The notes: generated from the letters alone by a model not told the origin. A stretch of 64,000 nucleotides of DNA from Chitinophagaceae bacterium (GCA_024508725.1 JANINS010000004.1:638163-702162), one strand, 5' to 3'. Shown: positions 34,216-43,737, counted from the stretch's first letter. Numbers and translations: made by a program.

Positions 34216-34808
34216 TGCAGTCAATTGTTTTAGCATCGCAATCGCCAAGAAGAAAACAATTATTGGAATGGGCTGAAGTTTCTTTCAGGATCATTTGCCA
34301 GTTCACAGATGAATCTTTCCCTCCCGAAATGCCTGTAGAAGAAGTGCCTGTGCATGTGGCAAGAAACAAGGCCATTGCTACAAAATTGCATCTGCAGGAA
34401 GCGTATCATGGTCAGCTTGCGTCAGAACCTGTACTGGCTGCAGATACGGTGGTGGTATTGGGAAATGAGGTGATCAATAAACCTGGTGATCTTGAAGAAG
34501 CTGTATCAATGCTGAAAAGACTTTCGGGCAAAACGCACAGAGTAATAACCGGTGTGGTGATTTTGCATGATGAACAGGAGATCAGCTTTGCTGATATTAC
34601 TGAAGTTGAGTTTCATGAATTGAGTGATGCACAGATCAGGTTTTACGTAGATAAATACCAGCCTTTAGACAAAGCCGGAGCTTATGCTATCCAGGAATGG
34701 ATCGGTGTGGTTGGTATCAAATCGATCAAAGGAGATTTTTATAATGTGATGGGTTTGCCTGTAAGCCGTGTGTTACAGGCTCTGCAACAGTTGAGCAATA
34801 ATGCTTAA
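34215..34808 (+). CDS. maf: Maf-like nucleoside triphosphate pyrophosphatase
   Basis: A 197-aa house-cleaning pyrophosphatase. It starts MQSIVLASQSPRRKQLL, with AADTVVVLG and the KPGDLEEAVSMLKRLSGKTHRVITGV block. It removes noncanonical or excess nucleotides such as dTTP/UTP derivatives; the YhdE (dTTP/UTP) subgroup is likely but not certain. Coupled with the UbiA-like gene by a 1-bp overlap. Confidence 0.92.
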   Translation: MQSIVLASQSPRRKQLLEWAEVSFRIICQFTDESFPPEMPVEEVPVHVARNKAIATKLHLQEAYHGQLASEPVLAADTVVVLGNEVINKPGDLEEAVSMLKRLSGKTHRVITGVVILHDEQEISFADITEVEFHELSDAQIRFYVDKYQPLDKAGAYAIQEWIGVVGIKSIKGDFYNVMGLPVSRVLQALQQLSNNA

Positions 34809-34830
34809 CTTACAGCAGAACCCTTGACTA

Positions 34831-36108
34831 ATGAATGAGAAACTATTACAGTTCATCTGGAAGTTTCAGTACTTCAATCAACAACATCTTCAAACAGACG
34901 AAGGCGAGCCTCTTGTTATCTCGAATCCCGGTACATTTAATCTTAACCAGGGACCTGATTTCCTGAATGCATCCATTAAGATCGGCAACACTACCTGGGT
35001 TGGAAATATTGAGCTACACGTTAAAGCTTCTGACTGGAACAGGCATAATCATACACCAGATCCCAATTATAAAAATGTAATACTTCATGTTGTTTGGGAA
35101 AATGATCTGTCAATTGAGCAATCATCCACGCTCACTTTAAAAGACAGAATTCCGAAAGTTTTATTAGAAAGATATATGGAGTTAATGCAAGGCTCGTTAA
35201 AGCAAGCCTGCAAAAGTTTTCTCCCGGCTTTATCACAAATAGGATGGTTATCGTGGAAAGAAAGATTGGTTGCTGAACGATTGGAGCGAAAATCAAAGAA
35301 AGTACTTCAGTTACTTGACCAAAGCAAACAACATTGGGAAGAAGTGCTTTGGTGGATGCTGGCTGCCAACTTCGGTATCAAAGTGAACAGCGAAGCTTTT
35401 GAAACAATGGCGAGAAGTATTACAGTGAATATTCTTGCCAAACACAAAAATCAAATCAATCAACTGGAAGCTTTGTTATTGGGACAAGCCAATCTGTTGA
35501 ATGGTGATTTTACAGATGATTATCCAAAGTTACTGCAAAGAGAATATCGGTTTCTCAGGAAGAAATATGATCTGCAAAGCAATACGGTACTGCCACATTT
35601 TCTACGAATGAGACCGGCCAATTTTCCAACGGTGCGTTTGGCTCAACTGGCGATGCTGGTAAATCAATCGAATCATCTTTTTTCTAAGATCAAAGAGTTA
35701 AGATCGGTTAAAGAAGTAAAAGAATTATTGAACGTTACAGCAAATGATTACTGGCATTATCATTACAGTTTCGATGAACTGACCGACTATAAACCGAAAC
35801 ATTTGGGAAGCCAGATGGCAGATAATATCATCATCAATACCATTGCTCCGGTTCTGTTTGCTTATGGCATGTTTACAAAGCAGGAGATGTATAAGGAAAA
35901 ATCCATTCACTGGCTGCAGCAGGTGTCAGCAGAGCAAAATGCAATAACCAGGTTATGGGCAACTTCAGAAGTAGCGAACCATTCTGCCTTTGATTCTCAA
36001 TCTTTGATAGAGCTTACCAACAATTATTGCAACCAGCAAAGATGCCTGGATTGTGCTGTGGGAAATAAAGTATTGCAGATAAAAGATAAGTTAACAACCA
36101 ACGACTGA
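34831..36108 (+). CDS. DUF2851 family protein
   Basis: A 425-aa cytoplasmic protein. MNEKLLQFIWKFQYFNQQHL, then GPDFLNASIKIGNTTWVGNIELHVKASDW are the strong DUF2851 blocks; the C-terminus has CNQQRCLDCAVGNK with three cysteines that could bind metal. The family is common in Bacteroidota and has no known function. It starts 22 bp after maf. Confidence 0.87.
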   Translation: MNEKLLQFIWKFQYFNQQHLQTDEGEPLVISNPGTFNLNQGPDFLNASIKIGNTTWVGNIELHVKASDWNRHNHTPDPNYKNVILHVVWENDLSIEQSSTLTLKDRIPKVLLERYMELMQGSLKQACKSFLPALSQIGWLSWKERLVAERLERKSKKVLQLLDQSKQHWEEVLWWMLAANFGIKVNSEAFETMARSITVNILAKHKNQINQLEALLLGQANLLNGDFTDDYPKLLQREYRFLRKKYDLQSNTVLPHFLRMRPANFPTVRLAQLAMLVNQSNHLFSKIKELRSVKEVKELLNVTANDYWHYHYSFDELTDYKPKHLGSQMADNIIINTIAPVLFAYGMFTKQEMYKEKSIHWLQQVSAEQNAITRLWATSEVANHSAFDSQSLIELTNNYCNQQRCLDCAVGNKVLQIKDKLTTND

Positions 36109-36150
36109 TGCATTGCAAAAACTACAAAGGTGCTATCTTCACCAAACGAT

Positions 36151-37761
36151 ATGCAGTCGAACGATACCGAAACAGAAGTAAACTACATAGATTACGCAGC
36201 AACAGGCTTTTTCTCGAAGATCGTAACCGATTATCTACACGGTAAAGAATCGCTTGCTTCTTTTTTCAAGTATACACCTGATCTTAATGGAATAAGACAG
36301 GCTTTGGAAGATCGTAAACATTCCTTTTACGATCGTTCTGCATTGGTAGCTGCTTTGGAAAAACAGTATGAAACTATTTCGATCTCATCAAAGCTTAAAG
36401 AAAATCTGCAGTTGCTAAAAAGTGAAACAACTTTTACCATTACTACTGCACATCAGCCAAACATCTTTACCGGGCCACTATACTTTATTTACAAGATCGT
36501 TCATGCTATTAAACTGGCAGAAAAGCTTTCAGCTGAATTTCCGCAAAACAATTTCGTTCCCGTTTATTACATGGGAAGTGAAGATGCAGATCTTGATGAA
36601 TTAGGCAACTTCACTGTTGATGGTAAGCGTTACGAATGGAAAACAAAACAAACAGGTGCTGTAGGAAGAATGAAAGTGGATAAAGCTTTCCTATCATTAA
36701 TCGAAGACCTGAATGCACAGATAAATGTGTTACCAAAAGGTGATGAAATCGTTTCAATTTTCAAAGCGGCATATAAAGAGGGAGAAACGTTGCAGCAATG
36801 TACTTTGAAGCTGATCAATGAACTGTTTGGGACGTTTGGTTTAATCGTACTCATCCCTGATACCGCTGATCTGAAAAAACTCTTCATTCCTGTTTTGCAA
36901 AAAGAACTAGAAGAACAATTTTCTCATAAAGCTGTTGAATCAACGATCAAAGATCTTTCACAGTATTATAAAGTGCAGGCTGGTGGAAGAGAATTGAACC
37001 TGTTTTACCTGGTAGATGATAAACGTGAAAGGATAGAAGCAGATAATAACGGTTTCGCTGTTGCAGCAATTGGAAAGCATTGGTCGAAGAAAGAGATCTT
37101 TGCTGAACTGGATCAACATCCTGAAAGGTTTAGTCCTAATGTGATATTACGAGGTGTATTCCAGGAAACGATCTTACCAAACATTGCATTCATTGGTGGA
37201 GGAGGAGAGATCGCTTATTGGCTGGAGTTGAAGAAAGTTTTTGAAGAAGCGAAAGTTCCATACCCGGTTTTGGTGTTGCGAAATTCTTTTTTACTATTGA
37301 CTGGTAAGCAAGCAGCCATTTTGAATGATCTGAAGTTTAGTATCAATGATGCTTTTAAAAAACCAGATCAATTGTTGAATGATCTTACAAAACGGGAATC
37401 TGCGAATCAATTATCGTTGAGTGAAGAGATCGGGGAGCTGAATATTTTTTATCAGCAATTGCATGAAACCACTTCTGCAATCGATCCTACATTAGCAGAG
37501 CATGTGAATGCATTACAGGCAAAAGCATTAAAGCGTATCGAGGAACTGGAAAAGAAAATGCTCAGAGCGGAGAAGCGAAAGTTTGACACTGAGAAACAAA
37601 GAATACAAAAGATCAAAAGCAACCTGTTTCCCAATGATAGCTTGCAGGAAAGAGTAGAAAATATTTCCGGTTTGTATGCAAGACATGGAAGAGATATCAT
37701 CCAGAAAATATATGATCATTCATTAGCCCTGGAACAGCGATTCACAGTGATCACTGTTTAA
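36151..37761 (+). CDS. bshC: Putative bacillithiol biosynthesis cysteine-adding enzyme BshC
   Basis: A 536-aa enzyme that adds cysteine to glucosamine-malate, the last step of bacillithiol synthesis. Seen: TITTAHQPNIFTGPLYFIYK (substrate-binding HQP motif), GSEDADLDELGNF, and NIAFIGGGGEIAYWLELK, followed by a C-terminal coiled coil (about 440-500). The ATG at 36151 is chosen over a GTG at 36130. It overlaps the convergent purE stop by 4 bp. Its presence implies bacillithiol as the main low-molecular-weight thiol. Confidence 0.9.
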   Translation: MQSNDTETEVNYIDYAATGFFSKIVTDYLHGKESLASFFKYTPDLNGIRQALEDRKHSFYDRSALVAALEKQYETISISSKLKENLQLLKSETTFTITTAHQPNIFTGPLYFIYKIVHAIKLAEKLSAEFPQNNFVPVYYMGSEDADLDELGNFTVDGKRYEWKTKQTGAVGRMKVDKAFLSLIEDLNAQINVLPKGDEIVSIFKAAYKEGETLQQCTLKLINELFGTFGLIVLIPDTADLKKLFIPVLQKELEEQFSHKAVESTIKDLSQYYKVQAGGRELNLFYLVDDKRERIEADNNGFAVAAIGKHWSKKEIFAELDQHPERFSPNVILRGVFQETILPNIAFIGGGGEIAYWLELKKVFEEAKVPYPVLVLRNSFLLLTGKQAAILNDLKFSINDAFKKPDQLLNDLTKRESANQLSLSEEIGELNIFYQQLHETTSAIDPTLAEHVNALQAKALKRIEELEKKMLRAEKRKFDTEKQRIQKIKSNLFPNDSLQERVENISGLYARHGRDIIQKIYDHSLALEQRFTVITV

Positions 37762-38270
37762 TCGAAATTGTTTTCCCAACCTTTTTGCTTGAGTGATACA
37801 ACTTTATCTAATACTTCATTTTGAAGTTGAAGTTTATAATCTGCTACTTTTTGTCCGACAGCTTCATCAAAAGCCCCGATCATTTCTGCTGCGAGAATTC
37901 CGGCATTCTTAGCTGCATTCAATGCAACAGTTGCAACAGGTACACCATTGGGCATTTGAAGAATGGATAGAACAGAATCCCAGCCATCGATAGAGTTAGA
38001 AGATTTGATTGGAACACCAATCACAGGTAATGATGTTAACGATGCAACCATACCAGGCAAATGTGCAGCACCACCGGCTCCTGCAATGATCACCTTCAAT
38101 CCCCTTTCTTTCGCTGAAGTGGCATAATCAAACATCCTTTGCGGTGTACGATGTGCAGAGACAACTGTTAACTCGTAAGCGATTCCAAACTCTTTTAAAA
38201 TATCAGCAGCAGCCTGCATGATGTTTAGGTCACTATCGCTGCCCATTATAATTCCTACAATTGGTTGCAT
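37758..38270 (-). CDS. purE: N5-carboxyaminoimidazole ribonucleotide mutase PurE
   Basis: A 170-aa purine enzyme that converts N5-CAIR to CAIR. GIIMGSDSDLNIM, VVSAHRTPQRM (catalytic His) and AGAGGAAHLPGMVAS are the class I PurE motifs. The gene follows purK by 6 bp on the minus strand. The two enzymes act in sequence. Confidence 0.95.
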   Translation of the reverse strand: MQPIVGIIMGSDSDLNIMQAAADILKEFGIAYELTVVSAHRTPQRMFDYATSAKERGLKVIIAGAGGAAHLPGMVASLTSLPVIGVPIKSSNSIDGWDSVLSILQMPNGVPVATVALNAAKNAGILAAEMIGAFDEAVGQKVADYKLQLQNEVLDKVVSLKQKGWENNFD

Positions 38271-38276
38271 GTAATA

Positions 38277-39401
38277 TTATTTTGAGATCACTTTTAAGAT
38301 ATGCTTTATCTTATTTGCTTTATGCATTAAATCTGTTCTGTCTTTACTCATCACGGTTACATGTCCCATCTTTCTTCCCGGCTTCGTTTGTTTTTTCCCA
38401 TAAAGATGAACAAAAGCATTGTCGATCCTCAGCACATCTTCCAACCCTTCGTAAAACGCATTGCCAGTATAACCTTCTGCTCCCAATAAATTCACAATAG
38501 CTGATGGAAGTATCGCTGCAGTATTTCCCAAAGGATAACCCAGAATGATCCTCCATAACATGTCATACTGGCTACTGAAATGTGCTTCAATGGTATGATG
38601 TCCACTATTATGTACTCTTGGAGCCGTTTCATTTACCAGTACTTCATCATTTGTATCTACAAACAATTCTACAGCAAACAAGCCGGCACTTTTAAAGTTT
38701 CTTGCAACCGTCAAAGCAATTGCTTCTGCTTTCCAAAGAACTTTTTGTGGTATTTCTGCAGGACAAACCTGGTAATCTAATAAGTTCAATATGGGATCGA
38801 ATAACATTTCGGTAGGAGGATAGAGTGCTGTTTCATCTTTATCATTCACGGCTACGATCACAGCGATCTCCATCTTGATGTTCACTGCTTTTTCCAACAC
38901 GGCAGGTGCATCAAAAGCTTTCTCAACATCTTTCTCACTCCTGATGATCTGCACACCTTTTCCATCATAACCACCTTCGCCGATCTTGTGAACAGCAGGC
39001 AGCATGTGTAAAGCATTATTCAGCTCTGCAAGACTATTTGTGATGATGTATTCCGAAGTTGGTATCTCGTGATCTTTATAATATTGTTTCTGCGAGATCT
39101 TATTCTTAATTGTGTTGATAGCAGATGGTTTCGGATAAACCCTCACACCTTCCGATTCTAATTTTTCTAAAGCCTCAACATTTACCGATTCAATTTCGAT
39201 GGTAATTGCATCTAATCCTTTTCCGAAATGGTAAACGGAATCAAAATCTTTGATGTCGCCTTTTACGAAGTGATTGCAAAGATGTGCTGCCGGACATTCA
39301 TCATCGTTTTCCAGCACATAAGTTTCAACAACATAATTGGCTGCAGCCTGCAGTAACATTCTGCCAAGCTGCCCACCACCCAGAATTCCGACCTTTTGCA
39401 T
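38277..39401 (-). CDS. purK: 5-(carboxyamino)imidazole ribonucleotide synthase PurK
   Basis: A 374-aa ATP-grasp enzyme that makes N5-CAIR from AIR, ATP and bicarbonate. It starts MQKVGILGGGQLGRMLLQAA; GEGGYDGKGVQII and NETAPRVHNSGHHTIEA are diagnostic. First gene of purKE. The TAnnTTTG box (TACTTTTG, 39413-39406) ends 4 nt before the ATG, so the message may be leaderless. Confidence 0.95.
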   Translation of the reverse strand: MQKVGILGGGQLGRMLLQAAANYVVETYVLENDDECPAAHLCNHFVKGDIKDFDSVYHFGKGLDAITIEIESVNVEALEKLESEGVRVYPKPSAINTIKNKISQKQYYKDHEIPTSEYIITNSLAELNNALHMLPAVHKIGEGGYDGKGVQIIRSEKDVEKAFDAPAVLEKAVNIKMEIAVIVAVNDKDETALYPPTEMLFDPILNLLDYQVCPAEIPQKVLWKAEAIALTVARNFKSAGLFAVELFVDTNDEVLVNETAPRVHNSGHHTIEAHFSSQYDMLWRIILGYPLGNTAAILPSAIVNLLGAEGYTGNAFYEGLEDVLRIDNAFVHLYGKKQTKPGRKMGHVTVMSKDRTDLMHKANKIKHILKVISK

Positions 39402-39405
39402 GCGA

Positions 39406-39413
39406 CAAAAGTA
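39406..39413 (-). promoter_or_regulatory. Promoter -7 box of purKE
   Basis: TACTTTTG fits TAnnTTTG and lies only 4 nt from the purK ATG. Confidence 0.45.
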
Positions 39414-39432
39414 AGGGCTGAATCTTACTTTA

Positions 39433-41631
39433 TCAGATGCTTTGCGTAGCTGTGGATGTTTTCGCTAATGTTGCCAGGAATCTTCTCACATCACGATAGC
39501 TGTGTAAGAAGTATTTAGCGGCCGAAATATTGCTTCCTACTTTAATAGTGATGGCATCTTCTGCCAGTGTTTTAAAGATGTCTTCATCAGTATAATCATC
39601 ACCAATGGCAATGATCATATCGGGTTGGTTTTCCATTACCCATGCTGCCACTGCTTTTCCTTTGTTGATCTCAGCATTTTTTACTTCGATCACTTTGTTT
39701 CCCTGAAGAATTTGTAAACCCCTGTCGCTGACGAGATATTTTAAATTATTGGTGAGTTCATTGGCTCTTAACTCACCCAAACCTTCATCGGTTCTACGGA
39801 AATGCCATACAAGCGAGAATGCTTTTTCTTCGATGAAGCTTCCGGGAGTTCTGTCAGTATAAGTATTTAAAACCTGCAATACATCTTTCTTCCAATCATC
39901 AGTTAAACCCGGAATGGATTTCCAATCATCACCATGAAACTTTGTCCAGGCTCCATGTTCTGCGATCATATCCATTTGTAAATCACCCAGCCATTCCTGG
40001 AGTGTTTGATAATTTCTGCCACTAATCAACACCACTTTATTCGCAGGATCGGATGAGAGTTCTTTCAGCAATCCATACAATTCTTTATCGGGTTTTGCCA
40101 GGTAAATATTGGTATGAAAGTCAACCAGTGTTCCATCATAATCCAAAAAGAAAACCCTTCTTTTCCGCTCAGTATAGGTTGATCTGATCTGCTGTTCTTT
40201 ATCCGAGTTGAGGCGTTTTGCCTGCATTGATTCCTGCATCTGCTTTACTTCTTTTAACCGGTTCATAAAATTTCTCACCCATGAGTTGATGTTGAACTTC
40301 TCAACCACATATCGCAACTGCCGCATTCTTCTTTCTTGTTCATCTAAAGGCATTTTCAGTGCCACATAAATCGCTTCACTTATTTCGTGTACATTATTAG
40401 GATTTACGATCCAGGCATCAACAAGTTCTTTTGCTGCTCCAGCCATTTCGCTGAGGATGAGCATACCATCATTATTCACTCGTGAAGCAACATATTCTTT
40501 GCAAACGAGATTCATTCCATCTCTCATTGGAGTAACCAGACAGATGTGTGCAAAATGATATAATGCTGCCAGCATTTCGAAAGGTGCGGACTGGTAGAAA
40601 TAATGGATCGGTACCCAACTGATCGTTCTGTATTTGGCATTGATGTTTCCCACCAACTTATCGATCTGGTCACGTAATTCTTTGTATTGCGGAACTGTAT
40701 CACGAGAAGGAACAACGATCATATACAACGAGACTTTTTCCTTGAAATCGCCCTGCTCACTCAGCAATAATTCAAATGCATGCAATCGTTGAATGATGCC
40801 TTTACTATAATCCAGCCGATCGATTGAAAGGATCATCTTCGTTTCGCCGAACATTTTTTGCAGTGTACCGATGTTCTCCTGCACTTTTTTATCTGCAATT
40901 GCCGAACTGAATTTCTTATCATCAATTCCCATTGGGAAAGATTCAACAACAACAGACCTGCCTTCGAGAGAAATTACGTTGGCAGAACTACGATAACCCG
41001 AAAGGTGAGTGACAGTACTCAAAAAGTGCCGTACATCATCATATGTATGAAAGCCGATCAGATCTGCACCAAGAATGCCATGGATCAGTTGCCGTCTCCA
41101 TGGGATCAATCGAAATATTTCAAAGGAGGGAAATGGAATGTGATTGAAGAAACCAATGCTCAGGTTCGGTTTCAGCTCTCTTAAAAAAGATGGAACAAGC
41201 AATAGCTGGTAATCATGTACCCAAACAGTGTCGTCGTCTTCTATGTTTTCCATTACCGCTGCAGCAAATAATCTGTTTACCTGCACATAAGACTTCCAGA
41301 AAACCTGTTCGAACTTTGCGTAAGTAGCCATGTAATGAAAGACCGGCCAGAGGGTTTCATTCGAAAATCCTTCGTAAAAATTATTTACCTGTTCTTGCGA
41401 AAGAAAAACAGGGTAGAGGTTTTCTTCCTGTAATTTTTGCGTTACCTGGAATCTTTGTTCATCAGTTTCAACTGCAGTTCCAGGCCATCCCACCCAAATG
41501 TTTCCATCCTGTTTGTATATTGAACCCAAGCCTGTGGCTAAACCACCTTCGCTGGTTTTTAATATGAATTCTTCTCCTTCTTGTGATAGCTTGACTGGCA
41601 ATCTGTTAGAAACAATGATCGTCTTTGGCAT
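39433..41631 (-). CDS. Bifunctional trehalose-6-phosphate synthase/phosphatase
   Basis: A 732-aa fusion. The N-terminal GT20 synthase (about 1-470) has NRLPVKL, EGGLATGLGSI, WVHDYQLLLVPSFLR and DRLDYSKGI; the C-terminal HAD phosphatase (about 490-732) has RVFFLDYDGTLVDFH and AIGDDYTDEDIF. Together they make trehalose from UDP-glucose and glucose-6-phosphate through trehalose-6-phosphate, an osmoprotectant. The gene follows the Nudix gene by 20 bp. Fusion of both activities in one chain is known for Bacteroidota. Confidence 0.93.
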   Translation of the reverse strand: MPKTIIVSNRLPVKLSQEGEEFILKTSEGGLATGLGSIYKQDGNIWVGWPGTAVETDEQRFQVTQKLQEENLYPVFLSQEQVNNFYEGFSNETLWPVFHYMATYAKFEQVFWKSYVQVNRLFAAAVMENIEDDDTVWVHDYQLLLVPSFLRELKPNLSIGFFNHIPFPSFEIFRLIPWRRQLIHGILGADLIGFHTYDDVRHFLSTVTHLSGYRSSANVISLEGRSVVVESFPMGIDDKKFSSAIADKKVQENIGTLQKMFGETKMILSIDRLDYSKGIIQRLHAFELLLSEQGDFKEKVSLYMIVVPSRDTVPQYKELRDQIDKLVGNINAKYRTISWVPIHYFYQSAPFEMLAALYHFAHICLVTPMRDGMNLVCKEYVASRVNNDGMLILSEMAGAAKELVDAWIVNPNNVHEISEAIYVALKMPLDEQERRMRQLRYVVEKFNINSWVRNFMNRLKEVKQMQESMQAKRLNSDKEQQIRSTYTERKRRVFFLDYDGTLVDFHTNIYLAKPDKELYGLLKELSSDPANKVVLISGRNYQTLQEWLGDLQMDMIAEHGAWTKFHGDDWKSIPGLTDDWKKDVLQVLNTYTDRTPGSFIEEKAFSLVWHFRRTDEGLGELRANELTNNLKYLVSDRGLQILQGNKVIEVKNAEINKGKAVAAWVMENQPDMIIAIGDDYTDEDIFKTLAEDAITIKVGSNISAAKYFLHSYRDVRRFLATLAKTSTATQSI

Positions 41632-41651
41632 AGGCTAAAACACACCAAAAA

Positions 41652-42068
41652 TTATACCTGCAACCTGCCAGTGAACTTATTAAGGATTAGAATGATGTTA
41701 GGATAGGTATTTTCAGTATATGATTGAAGTTCATCTGGTTTTACCCAACGAATGTCTTCGATCTGTTCCTCAGTTTGGGGTGTAAGTTTATCAAGCGATG
41801 AAGCTTTCATTTTATACCATATCGTTTTCTTTATGATCTGTTCACCATTTTCTTCATATTGGTGAGTGGTAGTATCGATCAGATCACCCAACAGCACCTG
41901 TTTCAAACCAGTTTCTTCTTCTACTTCACGAACGGCACAATCTTCAATGCTTTCGCCTTCATCTAATTTTCCTTTCGGCAGATCCCAATGCTTCTTGCGA
42001 TAGATCAGTAATATTTCTCCTTTTTCATTCTCTACAACACCTCCTGCAGCCATGATAACCTTTTCCAT
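41652..42068 (-). CDS. Nudix hydrolase
   Basis: A 138-aa Nudix protein. The box GKLDEGESIEDCAVREVEEETGL (residues about 34-56) fits G-x5-E-x7-REUxEExGU exactly. It hydrolyses a nucleoside diphosphate linked compound; the AP4A-type or general subgroup is possible. It leads a two-gene unit with the trehalose gene and diverges from pyrE. Confidence 0.9.
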   Translation of the reverse strand: MEKVIMAAGGVVENEKGEILLIYRKKHWDLPKGKLDEGESIEDCAVREVEEETGLKQVLLGDLIDTTTHQYEENGEQIIKKTIWYKMKASSLDKLTPQTEEQIEDIRWVKPDELQSYTENTYPNIILILNKFTGRLQV

Positions 42069-42147
42069 TTCAGCTAATTTTTTCTAAAAATAGCCTCAAA
42101 TAAACAACCAATTTCTTTCAGCTTATGTTGGCCCTTATCTTCGTAGC

Positions 42148-42777
42148 ATGGGTAATGAAAAAGCCATCGCTGAAAAGTTATTGCAGATCGAAGCGGTAAA
42201 ACTCAGTCCTGAACAACCTTATACCTGGGCCAGTGGCTGGAAAAGCCCGATATATTGCGATAACCGTAAGATTCTTTCGTTCCCATACATCCGTGATTAC
42301 ATCAAAAGTGAATTGTGCAATGTGATATTTGAGCAATTCCCCGATGCAGAACTGATTGCCGGAGTGGCAACAGCAGGAATTGCCTGGGGTGCTATGGCTG
42401 CAGATCAGCTTAAACTGCCTTTTGTTTATGTTCGTCCCAAACCAAAAGAACACGGATTGGGAAACCAGATTGAAGGTTCGTTTGAGAAGGGGATGAGGAC
42501 AGTAGTGGTCGAAGACCTGGTATCAACCGGTAAGAGTAGTTTACAGGTGGTAGATGCTTTAAAAACGGCAGGCTTAGAGATCGAGGGAATGGTATCTATC
42601 TTTAATTATGGATTTGATGTAGCTGCAGAAGCTTTTGATAAAGCAGGAGTGAAGCTGAAGTCGCTCACGAATTATCAACACATGATCGGACTGGCTACAG
42701 AAAAAGGCAGCATTTCGCCTGATATGGAGTCTGTGTTATTACAATGGCAAAAAGATCCTGCGAACTGGAGCAGGTGA
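42148..42777 (+). CDS. pyrE: Orotate phosphoribosyltransferase
   Basis: A 209-aa enzyme of pyrimidine synthesis that makes OMP from orotate and PRPP. The PRPP loop is TVVVEDLVSTGKSS; SGWKSPIYCDNRK and VYVRPKPKEHGLGNQIEG (catalytic lysines) are family motifs. It starts at ATG 42148; the HMA-like gene follows 22 bp downstream. Confidence 0.95.
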   Translation: MGNEKAIAEKLLQIEAVKLSPEQPYTWASGWKSPIYCDNRKILSFPYIRDYIKSELCNVIFEQFPDAELIAGVATAGIAWGAMAADQLKLPFVYVRPKPKEHGLGNQIEGSFEKGMRTVVVEDLVSTGKSSLQVVDALKTAGLEIEGMVSIFNYGFDVAAEAFDKAGVKLKSLTNYQHMIGLATEKGSISPDMESVLLQWQKDPANWSR

Positions 42778-42799
42778 TCATAATTAAAATTCAAATCAA

Positions 42800-43207
42800 A
42801 TGAAGAAGATCCTGGTATTAACTGTGCTCGTTTGCGGAATCGCAATGTCTGCTTCGGCACAAACTGCAAAAGCCCAATGGGTAACGATTGTTACGCCCAA
42901 TCTTAAATGCTGGGAGTGTAAAAAGCTGCTGGATGATTACCTGAATAAAGTGAACGGTGTTCAGTTTGAAAAAGGATTGATCCAATGGAAATTCAACCTG
43001 ATCAAAGGGGAAATTAGAATACAATATTGGCCAGACAGGGCTAATCCTAATGCCATCAAAACAGCTATTGCCAATGGCGGATTTGATGCAGATGAGATCA
43101 AAGCCACCGAAGAAGCTTACAAAACCTTGCCTCCTGCTTGCAAAAGAGCTGAGGAAGGAGGAGGACCGAAAAAAGGTAAGCCTTGCCATATGGAACCACA
43201 GAATTAA
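42800..43207 (+). CDS. Secreted HMA-like metal-binding domain protein
   Basis: A 135-aa exported protein: signal peptide MKKILVLTVLVCGIAMSASAQ, then a ferredoxin-like fold segment with VTPNLKCWECKKLLDDYL. CWEC stands where heavy-metal-associated domains have CxxC. A Cys-containing tail (PPACKRAEEGG ... GKPCHMEP) could add ligands. It probably handles a metal in the periplasm; metal unknown. A strong terminator follows. Confidence 0.7.
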   Translation: MKKILVLTVLVCGIAMSASAQTAKAQWVTIVTPNLKCWECKKLLDDYLNKVNGVQFEKGLIQWKFNLIKGEIRIQYWPDRANPNAIKTAIANGGFDADEIKATEEAYKTLPPACKRAEEGGGPKKGKPCHMEPQN

Positions 43208-43212
43208 TTGAG

Positions 43213-43237
43213 AATCCCACGAGAGTGGGATTTTTTT
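43213..43237 (+). terminator. Terminator after the HMA-like gene
   Basis: AATCCCAC, tetraloop GAGA, GTGGGATT, then TTTTT. Perfect 8-bp stem. Confidence 0.9.
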
Positions 43238-43273
43238 ATGATACAGGGGTAAGGAACTCCGGTGTTTCACCTG

Positions 43274-43292
43274 TTGCGTCGCAATCCGTTCA
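43274..43292 (+). repeat. Dispersed intergenic repeat, copy 10 (degenerate core)
   Basis: TTGCGTCGCAATCCGTTCA keeps the first ten bases of the core; the tail GTTCAGAACTTAC matches other copies. Confidence 0.6.
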
Positions 43293-43379
43293 TCGTTCAG
43301 AACTTACTTCGACTAAATCCATCGTCTAATTTGCGGTTTGCTTCACTAATAAAATTTTAATCAGGAAAATTCAAAATTC

Positions 43380-43396
43380 ACTTTGTACTTCAAAGT
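43380..43396. promoter_or_regulatory. Palindromic operator site 1 (upstream)
   Basis: ACTTTGTACTTCAAAGT is a 17-bp dyad (arms ACTTTG/CAAAGT plus a near-symmetric centre) that overlaps the TTTG -33 element. Its centre lies 32 bp from that of site 2. Confidence 0.6.
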
Positions 43397-43412
43397 TGAG
43401 GTATTATTTTTG
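43382..43412 (+). promoter_or_regulatory. Consensus promoter of the 96-aa membrane protein
   Basis: TTTG (43382-43385), 19-bp spacer, TATTTTTG (43405-43412): an exact match to TTTG-N19-TAnnTTTG. Both ends are covered by palindromic sites 1 and 2. Confidence 0.75.
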
Positions 43413-43428
43413 CTTTGTAATTCAAAGC
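43412..43428. promoter_or_regulatory. Palindromic operator site 2 (at the start site)
   Basis: GCTTTGTAATTCAAAGC repeats the site 1 pattern CTTTGTAmTTCAAAG. It begins at the last base of the -7 box and would cover the transcription start, a position suited to repression. Confidence 0.6.
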
Positions 43429-43446
43429 ACTTTTTAAAACGTTCAT

Positions 43447-43737
43447 ATGCTTACTCAAAACAAAAGATTGTTGGGCATCCTGATCACAGCAGGAGTTATT
43501 ATTTCTCTTCCGGCTATAGCGATGCTGTTCACCAGCGAAGTAAACTGGACTCTATCTGATTTTTTGGTTGCAGCCGTATTATTGTTTGGAACCGGTTTAA
43601 CCTGTGAATTCGTGCTGAGGAGGGTAAAGAAGACTTCTTCCAGGCTTCTAATAGTAGGAGTCATTCTTCTTGCCTTATTCCTAGTTTGGGCTGAACTGGC
43701 AGTAGGTGTATTTGGAACTCCTTTCGCAGGAAGCTGA
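43447..43737 (+). CDS. Small membrane protein, unknown function
   Basis: A 96-aa protein with three hydrophobic segments (about 8-28, 36-54, 64-88) and a short basic loop (RRVKKTSSR). No family recognised. Its interest lies in the promoter: an exact consensus with two similar palindromes across it, so expression is probably tightly controlled by a dimeric repressor encoded elsewhere. A bidirectional terminator follows. Confidence 0.7.
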   Translation: MLTQNKRLLGILITAGVIISLPAIAMLFTSEVNWTLSDFLVAAVLLFGTGLTCEFVLRRVKKTSSRLLIVGVILLALFLVWAELAVGVFGTPFAGS

